Positions 20,316-31,742 of a stretch of 64,000 nucleotides of DNA are shown in pieces. Each line of letters opens with the position of its first letter. The first letter of the stretch is position 1. A program made the translations under genes and the position numbers. This DNA is from Diaporthe sp. PMI_573 (Eukaryota > Ascomycota > Sordariomycetes > Diaporthales > Diaporthaceae), in assembly GCA_021399435.1 (NCBI GenBank), contig JAJTUP010000049.1, forward strand, positions 186,001-250,000, read 5' to 3'. The notes beneath the pieces are model-generated. The model searched no databases and was not told the origin of the DNA. It worked only from the letters and a program-made list of their open reading frames with translations.

Positions 20316-23300
20316 TCAGTCCCTCTCCTCGGCAATGCTCGGCATGCTCATGCTGTGCCCATGCACGCCGGCGCCACCCTCGAGAAGGGGCTGGCTGGGA
20401 GGTGGCATCATCACTTTCATCGGCGTCGCACTCCCCCCGGCTGAGCTGCTATTGGCGCTCCCAGGATTGGTGTTGGTGGCTGTCGTGTTCTGCGCGCTTG
20501 CTGAGGTGGGCGACCGGTTCGTCTTGTTGGCGTTGCCGGTGCTGTCAACAGCACCCCCCTTGTGGGACAGAGAGGTAGCCACAGCATCCATGGCCTTGGA
20601 AATCTCGCGGTGCAGGGGCGAAGATTGGTTTGGTGAGCTGGACTTCTTGGATTGTGAATCACCATTGCCACCGCGTGACGAGTTGCGAGGCGAGACTCTG
20701 CCGGTCTGGGGAGAGTCAAGTCAGCAAATGCTACGAGTGGGGGACCCGGCTGAGGTGGAGACGCAAAGGTCGGTTCTTACCTGCTTGGCGTATCGCAGAC
20801 CGCAGCTGTTGCACAAGTCCCGCTGTCCACTCGGCCCTCTGCGCCACTCTGGGGTATTTCGGGTGTGGCAATTCGCGCAGTCCCGAACAACGTTTCCTAC
20901 GCCTTTCCTACGCTTCCTCTTTTTCTTGTTACTCAAGAGCTGGCCAAGCTCCTCTGCCAACAGCCTGTTGACCTTCTCCATCTGACGCAGTTCATATTGC
21001 CACGACGAGCACCGAGTCGTCTTGAGCTCATCGAAGATGTTGTCATCGCTAGCAAGAGCGGCATCCTGGTTACCGAGAACCAAGCCACCGCCTGGGGCTT
21101 GGGAAAGTAGACCCTGTTCTGTCCCAGACGCGGAGCGTACTCGGTTCGGCGAGGCAAGGGAGCCGTGTGATGGCTGGTGAGCGTCTTCGGGAGGCCCAGC
21201 GCTTATTATGGATGGGGCGGATTTGCCTGCGGTCGACGCCGGGGCCAGGGCCCTGCTTGATGCCTTCAGAAGTTTTGTCTGGGCCAGAAGGAAGGTCGGC
21301 TTTTGCCCCTCGACCGCGTCTCCGGGATAGAGGATAGTCTGGGCTTGTAGTATTTGACCCCTCTTGTTCTGGACCTCATGTTTGCACTTGACGATTTTTC
21401 CTTTCCGGGCCTTCTCTATTGACCGGCCAAATTCAGGCCGTGTCTCCTTCCGCATCTGATCTTGGATGCTGGTTCCAACAAGGTCGTTGGGTTGCAAGTC
21501 AAGCAATGATCGGCAGTTTGAGGACACAAACAAGTACATCCCAGAGGTCGAAAGCTTCGACCAGAGCTCGCCGTCGCCGATGCCGCCGTTGTTCTCGATG
21601 TTGCTTCTACTTAGCGCGAAGACGGGTCGTTTCCGCCCGACCAGGATGATGCATTTCTTGCCCTTTCCCTGCTCCACAAACAGTGATCCGTGGCTCTCAA
21701 ACCAGGTATAGCCACTCTCTTTCCTCCGTATTCGAAAGACAATGTTGACGTGGTTGCCAACGGCCGTGTCCTTGAGCTCCCGGGTGACGGGGACGATGTC
21801 GGATGGGTGACAGATCGAGGACAGCTGGTTGCCGATGAGTTCCTTGGTATCGTACTCCAAGACCCTCTTACAGGATGGTGATAGATACATGAACAACCCC
21901 TTGAGCGACAAGACGTGGACGACATCATCTGTGTTCTCCAAGAGCATTTTATCCCAAGATTGCTTGTGCCAGTCGCCCAGGTTGGTTCCTCCCGGTTTCA
22001 GCTGCTGCAGAAGGGTTGACACATCGTCGACAGAGAGTGTTTGACCGGCATCCGGCTCGACTCGGTCGCCCTCTGGTGGGTTCCAGATATACTGCCCGAT
22101 GTCGCTGTGCTTGTAATTGACCTGGACCTTGCCCAGTTCCTGGCCCGCGATGGCATCGGGGCATTCGACCAAGTCAATCTGGAACCCGATGAAGTATCGG
22201 ATATCTTTCGTGTCCCAGGGGATAGGGATCATTGTGAGCAGGTTGAGAAAGGGCTTGCCGCCTTTCCGGTAATTGATCAAGCTCTGCTGGACCTCCTTAC
22301 CCTCTTGTATCTTCTGCTTGAGATTGAAAACAGCGTCGTTTGCGACGAATTCTCTCTTGGTGCCGGCCTCGACCTTGCCATCAGGAGCCTGGAGGAATCG
22401 ACAGTTCTGGCCCATGATGTCGTGACGGCTGTATCCAGTCAGATTTTGGAAGTTGTCTGATATGTAGATGATAGGACAATCGTTCATAGTCACATCGCAG
22501 ACGACAAATGCACAGGACAGGTCCACGGCTCCGAGCTGAATCTCCGGGTTCGGCCTTGTGGCGATGTAATACAGAGCTCGCACCAGATCGAAGCCACTCT
22601 TGGAGTAGATGTTCTTTGATTCTTGCTTGATCTCTACACTCCCCGGTGTTGCGGCTCCTGATTCGGGTTGAGGCGGCCTGGGTGTCTCTGGGACGAGACT
22701 GCCCCTGGCGGTGCTAACATCCGGCGAAACAGATGACTGATTGAAGGAATTCGCGCTGGACACCTCTCGCGACAACGAGGGGGCCATGTTGTAGGCTGCC
22801 ATGGCTCCACCGGCCCCCTGAGCAGCCTGAGGGGTGCCTGAGCTGTTGGTCCCAAAGTGGTGGTTTCCTGCCATCATATCGTCATCACCATCGTCGGCCA
22901 GGGCTGACCCCGTAGCATTGGCGGCGGCGACATTCAGGGAGCTCTCTGGGTTCATGTCCATTGCAAAGTCGGGCGAGACCGGCTCCATAGTGGTGTTTGC
23001 GAAGTGGGGGCTCATGTTTGGGTTGCTGTAGAGGCCCATACCACTCGGGTCCGCCTGCATCTGACCCATACTGAGGTTGGAGAATCCCATCATATTGTTC
23101 ATGACGTCGGATGACATGGACGGGAACTCAAAGTTACCAGCGTGAGGGGGGATGGTGATGGGCGAGGTCATGGTTCCCATGTTGCCGTAGGAAGGCAGGC
23201 CATCTGCCAAGGAGGAGGGCGGTGGTGCGGTGGTGAGTGGGCTGTCGAACTGAAAGCCCCTGTAATGGTCATTGCTGCTCCCAAATTCCAGGTTCATGGA

Positions 23301-23609
23301 CATCCTCCTGTCGGGTTCGTCATGGGTGGGCTGATTCGGGGAATATGGATGCGGGACGCTCCGCCTCCTCCGAGTAGCGGTGTTCTGGTTTATGATCTCG
23401 TCGAGCGAGTCACCGCCCATCATGGGGGTGTCTGGCGACATGTTGGGCATCATGGGCTGCTGCATGGTGGGCGAGCCGCGGGTGGCATGGGCTCCTGTGT
23501 TGACGTTGGGGGGCATCATCATGTTGGCGGGCCGGCCGGGGTGCTGGCGGCGGTGCTGTGCAGCAGCGGCCTGGGCCTGGGCCAGCTGGTTCTGGTAGAA
23601 TTCGTTCAT
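20316..23609 (-). CDS. wc-1: White collar 1 blue-light photoreceptor and GATA transcription factor, 1072 aa
   Basis: Two exons: 23609-20781 and 20705-20316 (intron GTAAGA to CCCAG, just after the GATA finger). The product is 1072 aa, near the 1167 aa of Neurospora WC-1. A Gln/Ala- and Met/Pro-rich N-terminus leads into the LOV domain with the photoactive cysteine motif GQNCRFLQ (Cys at residue 403) and the expected LTMIPI and YFIGFQID strands. Two further PAS domains follow (around NTDDVVHVLSLKGLFMYLS and SGMYLFVSSNCRSLLDL). A basic nuclear-localisation stretch (KKKRKRRKG) precedes the GATA finger C911-x2-C914-x18-C933-x2-C936. The C-terminus after the intron is Ser/Asn/Thr-rich and disordered. 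In known fungi WC-1 binds FAD, pairs with WC-2 and activates light-induced and clock genes. All key residues look intact. Confidence 0.97.
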
Positions 23610-23623
23610 GTTGGGGACGGCAT
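23606..23623 (-). promoter_or_regulatory. Mini-uORF overlapping the wc-1 start codon (ATGA)
   Basis: A five-codon uORF (ATG CCG TCC CCA ACA TGA) starts at 23623, and its TGA overlaps the wc-1 ATG as ATGA. If the leader is transcribed through here, ribosomes ending on the uORF would terminate exactly at the main start. This could allow reinitiation or lower translation. It depends on where the transcript begins. Confidence 0.45.
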
Positions 23624-23693
23624 TGAGGTGAGGTCCAGCTGTGGACGGTGCCCGGCGGAGGGCAAGAAGGTAAGGCTGTTTTGGTGGGTCTCT

Positions 23694-23729
23694 GATCGAG
23701 TCTGGATCGAAGTATTGAGTCGGGATCGA
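23694..23729. promoter_or_regulatory. Cluster of three GATCGA boxes upstream of wc-1
   Basis: GATCGA occurs at 23694-23699, 23705-23710 and 23724-23729, 85-120 bp before the wc-1 ATG. GATC-containing motifs of this form are known as light-response elements bound by the White Collar complex in Neurospora. A direct feedback site is plausible. The cluster may lie in the transcribed leader rather than the core promoter. Confidence 0.45.
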
Positions 23730-26267
23730 GAAGGAGAGTGGGTCTTATTCTCGTCGAAGCTGTGGAAGCATGGGCTTCGGCTGACTGGGCCGCGGGACGG
23801 GCATGAGCCCTTTGGAGAAGTGGCCTGCACAGGCGAAGAGTCAGGTCGGCAACGGAGAGCAGAGCGCCAGCAGTCGACGGGGGCGGAGGCCGGTCGGGAC
23901 GGCTGCGATGCGGACGTGTGTGGCGGGCGTTGAAGGGGTGTTGGGCCGAGAGCAGTTCGGGCTTGGGCGTCAGAAGTGATGACGAAAGCGACTCTTGGTT
24001 GGTTGCCGACTGTTGCGTGGCTGGTGGGAGGGGGCGGACGACAAGGTGGCACACAAAGGGGAGAGGGGGTTTCGAGTCGAGGTGGTGATATCGTTGTACG
24101 GAGGTGAAGCATGCAGGTCGTGTCGGTCAGGACGGCTGTGCGATGTGAAGGGTCGAATGGGATCCAAGGCATGCGGTGCGGTTCGAAAGTGGGACTCTGG
24201 GCTGGCACTTTGACTTTGGCCCGTGGCCGTGGACGCACGCTCCAGTCTCCGCGGCCAGGCGGCATGCAGAAGAATTCAAGGGTGGGCCAGTGTAGATACA
24301 AAGGTACAATGGTTATCTGCGCACGGATACCGGCGGCTGGTGGAGAGGTTTGCGGCATTGTGAGTGGGTGCGGGTGCTGGTGGTCATGTACCTTGGTACA
24401 TCTCGGGGTATCGAGTACTTTCGGCCGGCCAAGAAACGGGGCGTGACGCGTACGGATTGGGACAAGCGCGGAAGGTATACGGAACCTTCTTGTCTGCAGC
24501 TTGCTTCGGCAGCAGGGACGAAGGGCGCGGGGAGGGGAAGATGCAGTACTCTGGGGATACACACTCATCCATTGCTGTGCCCTGTGTCTTGCGTTCTTGC
24601 GTCCTTGCTGCAGCGTTGAGACACTCACACACCAACACAACTCGGCTCTTCCCATGCACAATACTCACTATTGCACTCCCACAAGTCGCAAAAGCAACCA
24701 CGGCCAATGTAGTCATTCATCAGCAGTCGATCATCCATCAACGGCAGACGGCAGGTCCCGACCGTGTCACGCAGTACTAACCAGGCTGGGGAAGAGAGTT
24801 GGCGAGTTGGAGAGCTGTGTTACCTCGTCAAGCTTGTCGTCTCCCTGCGTGTTGCTGCCCTCTTCCGCGCCGCCCCGATCCCTGCCTGTCAGCATGTCAG
24901 TCTGTCAGACCAACTGCATTGTGGGAGAATTCGATGCTGCCCGTCCAAAACCCCATCTTTGCACCCGAGCTTGCTCTGCCGATCCTTTTGGCCTCGACAC
25001 GCTACGGTCAAGCCTCTTGGTCTCTTCGGATGGACGACAATCAGGTCGTGTGCATTCAGCCCAAAAGCATGTCCGCAGGAGCCAAATCTAGCCTGTCATG
25101 CCTAAACCTTCGGTTATATACCCGATCTGCTGTCGAGCGCCAAAGATGACCGTTACCCACACAAAGCGAAGCTTCAGGCGGGGGTCATAGAGCTGCCTCG
25201 AGCTATGTCGGTCTGCATGCCGCTGCTCTGGCCGTTGCTTCTTCAACCAGAACGCCGTACTGCATGGACACAGCATGCAACGTGATGAGGAGTATGAAGC
25301 AAAACGCTATGATTCAACAACAACAACATCATCACCCTAAGCTTCAGTCTAGGTTCTATCCGAAAATGATACCTTGCTGAGCGCCGGGTGCAGCTGCCAT
25401 CAGCCAGGCCCAGGCATGGCCCGGCTGTGCGAGCCGGTGGGGGGAGTTGCATCCGCCGAGATGCCACACAGCACCACCACTGCCGGCCCTCAACAGTCAC
25501 TCGTGTCCGCCCAACAGCAGAGCTCGAAACCGGTGAGATGGTTTCACCAGTTTTCGCCCTGCTACGAGGTGCTCCCCCGCCATCCCGGCCCACAGAAACC
25601 CCGTCTGACACGGCGCCAATCTATCTGGGGGCTCAAACCCGCGCCGTCTTATCTCTCGCTGTCTAAGCCGAGGTAGCCACCTGAGGCTTTCTCAACTGCC
25701 CCATGAGTCGTCGGCGGCGGCTCTAAAGCTTACTTCGTCCCAACTGCTATCCAGCGCATATCAAGGTGAAGCCAAGAATGTTTCCTCACTCACGGTGGTC
25801 TCAATTACCTGTGCGCACGCCCGTGACGAGTTGACAGCGTTGAAGCCAATCGTCACCAGCATGACCTTCCACGGAAGACTAGCTTGAAACCTCCAACTTG
25901 GGCAACTATTTCCGCTCTTATTCGCCTTGGTCGCGGCTCAGGAGCCACATGTGCTATGAGACATCATGCTGCATTGTCACGACGCAAGTTGTCACTTCAG
26001 TCCTGTTTCAACATCACTGCCAAAAACATTTGCCAGAGCAAAATTACACAGGATCAATCAATCACCGAAGAGATGTGGGCAAAAGAAGCAAAACCCCGCC
26101 CATGATCATACTACGACAAGTCAGATCTCATGGCGTAGCCGAGTCTTCATTCTTCACTCATCAAGCATCGCCATCTATCTTGGTATCCCTGCAAAAGTGC
26201 TGCTCAAAACATCTCGTCCGAGTCGCAAAGCTCAAGTCCAAATCCAGCACACCGTGAAAACCTAGAA
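23730..26267. other. Long intergenic region: wc-1 promoter and leader, 3' end of the AAA ATPase gene
   Basis: This 2.5 kb holds no supported gene. A long minus-strand frame at 23606-24655 overlaps the wc-1 start but has random-looking composition. A perfect inverted repeat ATGTACC-TT-GGTACAT lies at 24386-24401. The region is GC-rich near wc-1 and more AT-rich toward 26200. The last part should be the 3' UTR of the AAA ATPase gene. Confidence 0.4.
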
Positions 26268-28629
26268 TCAAACACCGCCATTGTCCTCGGTCTTTCCCAT
26301 CAACTTGTGAGCTCGGATGCGCATCGCGGCAAGCGTCTCCAAAACCGCCATCGTCACCTTTGCCTGGGCGGGATCCTTGTTTGCTGCGGCGGTGTCGAAG
26401 CCCGGGCCACCAAACTTTCCAGCCACAAGCAGCGAGCTCTTGACCAGGTTCTTGATCTCGCGGCCGTTGAGGTGGTAGTTCTGCGCGAGCTGCTGGATCT
26501 GGTGTTTGGTGAGGTTGAATGCCTCTGTCCCGCCCGACTTGTTGATGAAGTTGGTCCAGACCTGCAGGCGGGCCTCGGCGGTGAGGTCGCCGTAGGGCAG
26601 GATGATGTCGATGCGGGACTGGAAGGCGTCGTCGATGTTCTCGATCTTGTTGGTGGTGAGGAACATGGTGCCTTGGTAGTACTCGAGACGCCGCAGGAAG
26701 ACTGCAGTATTATTGTCAGCATATCGCTCCAAGGCAATGCAAAACGGCCACAGCCAACAGAGTTCAAGGGGACCCTTACTCGAAACCAGTTCGTTGCGCT
26801 CAATGCTCTCGTTCCCGCCACTGAATCTCTTGCCGAGGAACACATCAGCCTCGTCGAGAAGCAGCATGGCCCTCCAACGTCGGCAGAGATCAAGTGCGGT
26901 GTCTAGAGCCACCTCTACGTCTCCCGAAACAGAGCCCAGCTCGCCTGCGCTCATCATGTAGAGAGGCACCTTGGCCATTTCCGCAATCGCCTCTGCCGTG
27001 TACGTCTTGCCAACGCCAGGGGAGCCGCAGAGGAGCATCACGAGGCCCTTGCCCTTATCCACCACGAAGTCGTCAAATGCCGTGCTGCCATCGGAGTCGG
27101 ACGCATCCATCAGGCGGGTCTTGCTCTCGACGAAGGCCCATGCCATCTTCTTCTCGCTAGGCGGCAGCACGAGGTTGTCGTATGCGAGGCTGTTGAAGGT
27201 GATGTCGCTGACTCCATCTACGGGAAACAGACCTGTAAAAAGTGATCAGCAAGCTCGGCGACTGCGATCGTAGGCCTAGGTCCTACTTACACCAGTCTTT
27301 CGCCTTCAAATCGAAACCACAAACTATTCCTGACGCCAGCAGACATTGCTCGTCGGACACCTGCGTAGACTGTGCGCTCTCGTCCATATCGTCGACGTCG
27401 GATTTCGCCGCCAAAGATCGCAAGGTAGGTTTCCGCCGCAACTGGTTCTTCGGGTTGTTGTCATAGAAAGCAGCGGCATCGATCATGATTCTACCGCTCG
27501 CCTGAGCCGCCAGGTATTATTAGCTGTGAAGCATGTGGAATGGACCGGACCGATCGTATCGGTAGCTGGTACTCACCTCTATGGAGACGCCAGTGCTGAT
27601 CGGGACCTTCTTGCCTCTGAACTGCTTGTATTCAACCTCGTTCCAAGAGGTCCGCCGTCGACCGCGTGCAATCAGCTTGGTACGGAGCTCCTCCTCCTCC
27701 GGACAGAAGTCAAGTGGTATTGTGTTCAAGGTCGACACCGCGACCTTCTTGTGACCAGTATACTGTGGAATGGTCAAAGTGCTGGTGCGCAGTCCTCGTA
27801 TCTTGCCATCCCAGTCAATGTACTCGTACTTGAGGGTGTGAGTAGACTGTGACGACATTCGATCGTAGGTGGATTTTCCCTCCTGCACACGGACGACGGA
27901 TTGAACATCTCCAGGTTCCTCAACGATGATCATTTTGCCGGGAGGAAAGATCAATGGGAGATCTTTCCAAATCACCAGACCCGTGTCCTTGATCCGCTTG
28001 ATTGAATCGAGAGTTGGCTGGACGACAGGTTTCATCGCCGCAACGAGAGCGACCCAAGCTGACTTCTCCGCACGGGATGAGGTACGCAATTTGTACTCCC
28101 TTAGCTGGTCCCAACGGCCAACGAACATGTTGAAGGGCTCGTGGAAGACCCAGGCGCTGTCCTTTGGCAACAGCGACGCGTGAAAATTCGGGTATCCGTC
28201 AAAGACGTTGGTCAAGATGCCCTTCATGTGCTTGTTCTGGACGTCGACCTGGACCGTCTTGTTCTTTGCCGTGGGGCTGATTCGCTTGACGATGCCGTGT
28301 TTGTTCTCGAGGTCTGCAATGAGCGTTTTCTCGGCCGCAGGGCTGGGCACATGGGACCATCGCGGCTGGCACGAGGCGCAAGTCTTCAGGCAATGCGGAC
28401 TGCAGACGTCCATGAGGAAGAGGGATAGCTCATCGGTGCTGTTGGTAGCCGCCTTGCTGGTCACGGTGTCCGCGCTGGTCACGGCCTTCTTTTTGTCGCC
28501 GCCAGCACGCATTTCTTGGTGGTCAGAGTGGTGGTCGAAGTCGTGCGATCTGTCATAGTCATCATATTCTTCCTCGTCTGCGGCGAAGCTGTCAGCAAAA
28601 GAGGGTCTTCTACGCTTTGAAAACTCCAT
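26268..28629 (-). CDS. AAA family ATPase with fungal N-terminal domain, 716 aa
   Basis: Four exons: 28629-27577, 27501-27291, 27232-26780 and 26701-26268. All junctions keep frame and each uses a GT donor and AG acceptor. Intron 3 is open in frame, so an unspliced reading would insert a false stretch; splicing restores NELVSIFLRRLEYYQG, the expected family sequence. The N-terminus has basic and acidic stretches (EFSKRRRPSF, DEEEYDDYD). A conserved fungal N-terminal domain follows (about residues 90-350). The AAA module has Walker A GSPGVGKT (491-498), Walker B AMLLLDEADVF and the sensor region FLTTNKIENID. This large fungal group, probably with a DUF7025-like N-terminal domain, resembles BCS1/RFC-type ATPases but has no settled function. 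It is likely a soluble remodelling ATPase. It lies upstream of wc-1 on the same strand, with no sign of shared control. Confidence 0.9.
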
Positions 28630-29983
28630 CTTGGGTCGCGTGCGTTGGGGATCACTTTGGCTAGGACGAGTTTGACGGGCGAGCAGCAATGATGGTGCTG
28701 CTCCGTGTTCGTCTACGTTGGGATACTCTGGGGGATGAGAAAAGACGGCAGAGAATCTCGCAAGTCTTCGTTCGCATCTAGTGTGCAGATGAAGAAGGCC
28801 GGACAACCGGACCGCTGGAGTGAGGCTCTTCGACCAAATTATATCCACAGATGCTGTCGAAGCTGCAACCTGGCGCTTTCATTCGCCCCTAGAGGCTCTC
28901 AAAGTGGACTGGGGCATCTTTGAGGCTGCGAAGGCTGCAGCTCCCCTCGCATCAAAGCCGGGTTTCATCAAGTTTGGGCCTGCGTCTGAAATCATGTGGC
29001 TATTCATTGTTCATGCCCGGGCAAGTGCCTCAGGTGCACGTATTCTTTCAAGTCAACCAAGTTGCCTGCTCATGGTGACAAAAAGACAGTGTCTTGTCAC
29101 TTGCAATGTCAGCAACGTGCGGGGAGTCCAATGCAAAGTTCATTGTGTCTGTCCAGCCAAATGTCTGGCCCGGAAGCTGATTTATGGAATGTTTTGGCCT
29201 TGTCGACGGTGACCACAGTGATTTCAAAGGGAGAGAAAGCTTTGACTATTCAGTCATTTGTGCAAGGCTGAGGACTCTCAGGACTCTGCCTGAAGACTTT
29301 GGAATGTCTGGGCCTCAGTCTCAGTTTTGAAGAAGACTGCTGAAGTCTCATGCCAACAATACCGTCTGACTGAAAGATCCCGCGCGGGACTTTGCAGGGG
29401 CGCCTCATGTTGCAGTTGTCTCGATGTAACAATGTTTGCCTTGGCCGTTCGATATACGGCTATGAGTGTCTGAGGTTGTGTTGACCAATGGGCAGTTGGA
29501 CTTCATTACCAAAGGAGAGTCCTTGAAGAGGACGGTTGATGGCATGGACCTAACCAATCTCGCTTCCCGCGCGGCTGTCGGTAGTTCTCTACGCGCGGTT
29601 ATGCTTGGCTTTGGCTGTAACTGCGAAAGGAAACCACTTTTCCCAGGCTTCTTTCAGCTCCAATTGGCTGCACTCCCTCTTCTCGGAACTCTCTTCTCGT
29701 CACTGCCAATCGGACGAATAGTCCCTTTTCGGGACAATCAGCTCTTTATCGGACATTACGGGGGTTGTCGCGTCCGACTTGTCGGCCTCGTGGGCTGGAT
29801 CATGGTCATTCCCGTTACTGTCATGCCGGGTGCGGCAACCCGGGAGCTAATTACGCCGAATCTTATTCTCCCTCGCTTCTATCGCTATTACTGTTCGGCC
29901 CCACCCAGTGGTGGGCATAGGTCACCTTAGTAGGGTTCGTATTACAAATTAATCAGCTGTTGGCAATACTGAGCTGGTATACA
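28630..29983. other. Intergenic region between divergent AAA ATPase and O-methyltransferase genes
   Basis: It should contain the AAA ATPase promoter on the left. One plus-strand frame (29466-29930) lacks an ATG and looks random. No other coding or repeat signal is seen. Confidence 0.4.
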
Positions 29984-30040
29984 CAATACGCGTATTGGTG
30001 AATGTGGCGTGTACTCGCAGCTGCTGCTTTGGAATATAAA
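29984..30040 (+). promoter_or_regulatory. Putative O-methyltransferase promoter: 14-bp palindrome and TATA box
   Basis: A perfect palindrome CAATACGCGTATTG lies at 29984-29997, and its right half extends to ATTGG (a CCAAT box on the other strand). A TATA box (TATAAA) follows at 30035-30040, 108 bp before the ATG at 30148. The palindrome may bind a dimeric regulator of this gene; this is inference. Confidence 0.45.
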
Positions 30041-30147
30041 AATGTATCGCCTCCTTGCTCTGAAGGGATCACATAGGGGCGTTATGAAGACGCAAATCAG
30101 AATTGTTCAACCCTACACATCAAGACACATATTCCCGGTAGAATCTC

Positions 30148-31382
30148 ATGGCGTCCAAGCAAGACATGGATACTCTTCTTGAGCAACTCTACAAGGTTGC
30201 CAACCAGAGCGATGAGTCTCACAGCGAGGTACTCGACAGCTTGCAGAAGCTCCAATGGCGGCTCGAGACACCAGAAGACCTCCAACTGCGCTTCATGAAC
30301 CTACAGACCCAGCTCACAGGAGCGCAGATTGCAGAAGATCTGAAGCTGTTCCAGATACTTGCCGAGAGTGCGCATCCTCTGACAGTGGATGAAATATCTG
30401 TCAAGACCGGTGTCGACGCCTCTTTGTTGCGTACGCCCAGCCAAATGGAATTTTGTCGAATGAATTAGCAAAATCACTAAAACTTCTCACAGGCCGAATT
30501 TTACGTTATATCGCATCAGTCGACCAGGTCCAAGAAACCAGCCGAGACACCTTTGCCGCAAACAAGACCACGAAAATACTGGCTCGGCCGCAGTACGGCG
30601 GCTTCATCTACCACGAGTTCCATACCGTCGGCAACATGATGCAGGCCTTCCCCAAAGCCCTCGCCGCGGCAGGATACCGCGACGTGGAGCAGGTGCCCCA
30701 CGCAGTGCAGAAGAAGGCCTTCTCGACCGACTTGTCCGGGTTCGAGTGGCTGCGTTCTGAGCCCCGGCGGTGGGAGGCGTTTCAGCAGGCCATGTCGATC
30801 AACGCGCAGGCCCGCGTGCCGTGGTTCACCGTGTTCCCCCTCGAGACGGAGCTGGGCTCTTTCTTGGAATCAAAGCCCGGAATCCCGGCGTTCGTCGATA
30901 TTGGCGGTGGCTTCGGGCACCAGTGCGGCGCGCTCGCGGCTGCGATTCCTCGACTCAAGGGCCGCCTCGTCGTCCAGGATATGGCCCAGACGGTAGCGAT
31001 TGCCCCACCGCTTGACGGGGTGGAGGCGCAAGCGCACGACTTCTTCGAAGCGCAGCCGTTGAGGGGCGCCAAGTTTTATTACCTCCGCTGCGTGCTGCAC
31101 GACTGGCCGCGGGACAAGGCGGTGGCGATCCTGTCGCGGGTGAGGGAGGCTATGGAGCCCGGGGTCTCGCAGCTGCTCATCGACGAGATCGTGGTGCCTA
31201 ACTCTGGGGCGCACTGGCAGGCTGCGTGTAGGGATATGCTGATGATGATGGGGGCGGGCGCTAGCGAGCGCACTGTTGATGAGTGGACGGATTTGCTTGA
31301 TGAGGCTGGGTTGAGGGTTGTTAAGATTCATACTTATCTTCCGAGGCATCAGGACTCTATTATTCAGGCTGTAGCGAAGTAG
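30148..31382 (+). CDS. SAM-dependent O-methyltransferase (COMT-like, family 2), 390 aa
   Basis: Two exons: 30148-30430 and 30493-31382. The join (GTACGC to CACAG) gives SLLRRILRYIAS, as in relatives. The N-terminal winged-helix dimerisation domain (FQILAESAHPLTVDEIS) is followed by the Rossmann methyltransferase domain. SAM motif I is FVDIGGGFGHQ, then VVQDMAQTV. The catalytic region LRCVLHDWPRDKAV carries the conserved His-Asp-Trp, and the next motif is LLIDEIVVPN. The length fits the family (about 390-430 aa). Enzymes of this type methylate hydroxyls of fungal secondary metabolites such as polyketides and phenolics. No polyketide synthase, P450 or transporter lies next to it, so it is not part of an evident cluster. 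The substrate is unknown. Confidence 0.92.
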
Positions 31383-31742
31383 TGTGGCCGTTCCTCCTCG
31401 AGGCTTTATTCAACTAGGGTTATTTATTCGAGGCTAGGAGTTCCATGACACAGGTTTGTCTGTTTGGTCTCTGGACTCAGCGTTCAACACGCAAATGCAA
31501 CTGTCTATTCTGGGATTAATGCCGAGCGAGGCAGCACAGGGCTTTCTCCGCTGTGGTCATAGGCGGGCGGGGTTCGATTGGATGCGAGTCCTGTTGTGTC
31601 AGCTTAAACAGGCGGGCAACGCACTGTATCCACTTCTCCGCTCCAGTGGTCCATTCAAAACATACCGGACCACCTCTGGTTTTACCTGACAAGCTGACGA
31701 AGCCTTCACTATGTATCATCGTCCCTGATCGATGCCTTCGTC
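31383..31742. other. Intergenic region
   Basis: Short spacer between the O-methyltransferase and the decayed STAND-type gene. No element of note. Confidence 0.4.

Noticed and set aside
23606..24655. 349-codon minus-strand frame in the wc-1 leader
   Set aside because: Composition looks random (Pro/Arg/Ser/His/Cys rich with no conserved pattern), and in GC-rich sequence long chance frames are expected. Only the short uORF at its end is kept.
29466..29930. 154-aa plus-strand frame
   Set aside because: Begins at GTG, not ATG; no recognised domain and no upstream exon found.
30148..31382. Secondary-metabolite gene cluster around the O-methyltransferase
   Set aside because: No synthase, P450, transporter or cluster regulator is adjacent; a single tailoring enzyme is not a cluster.
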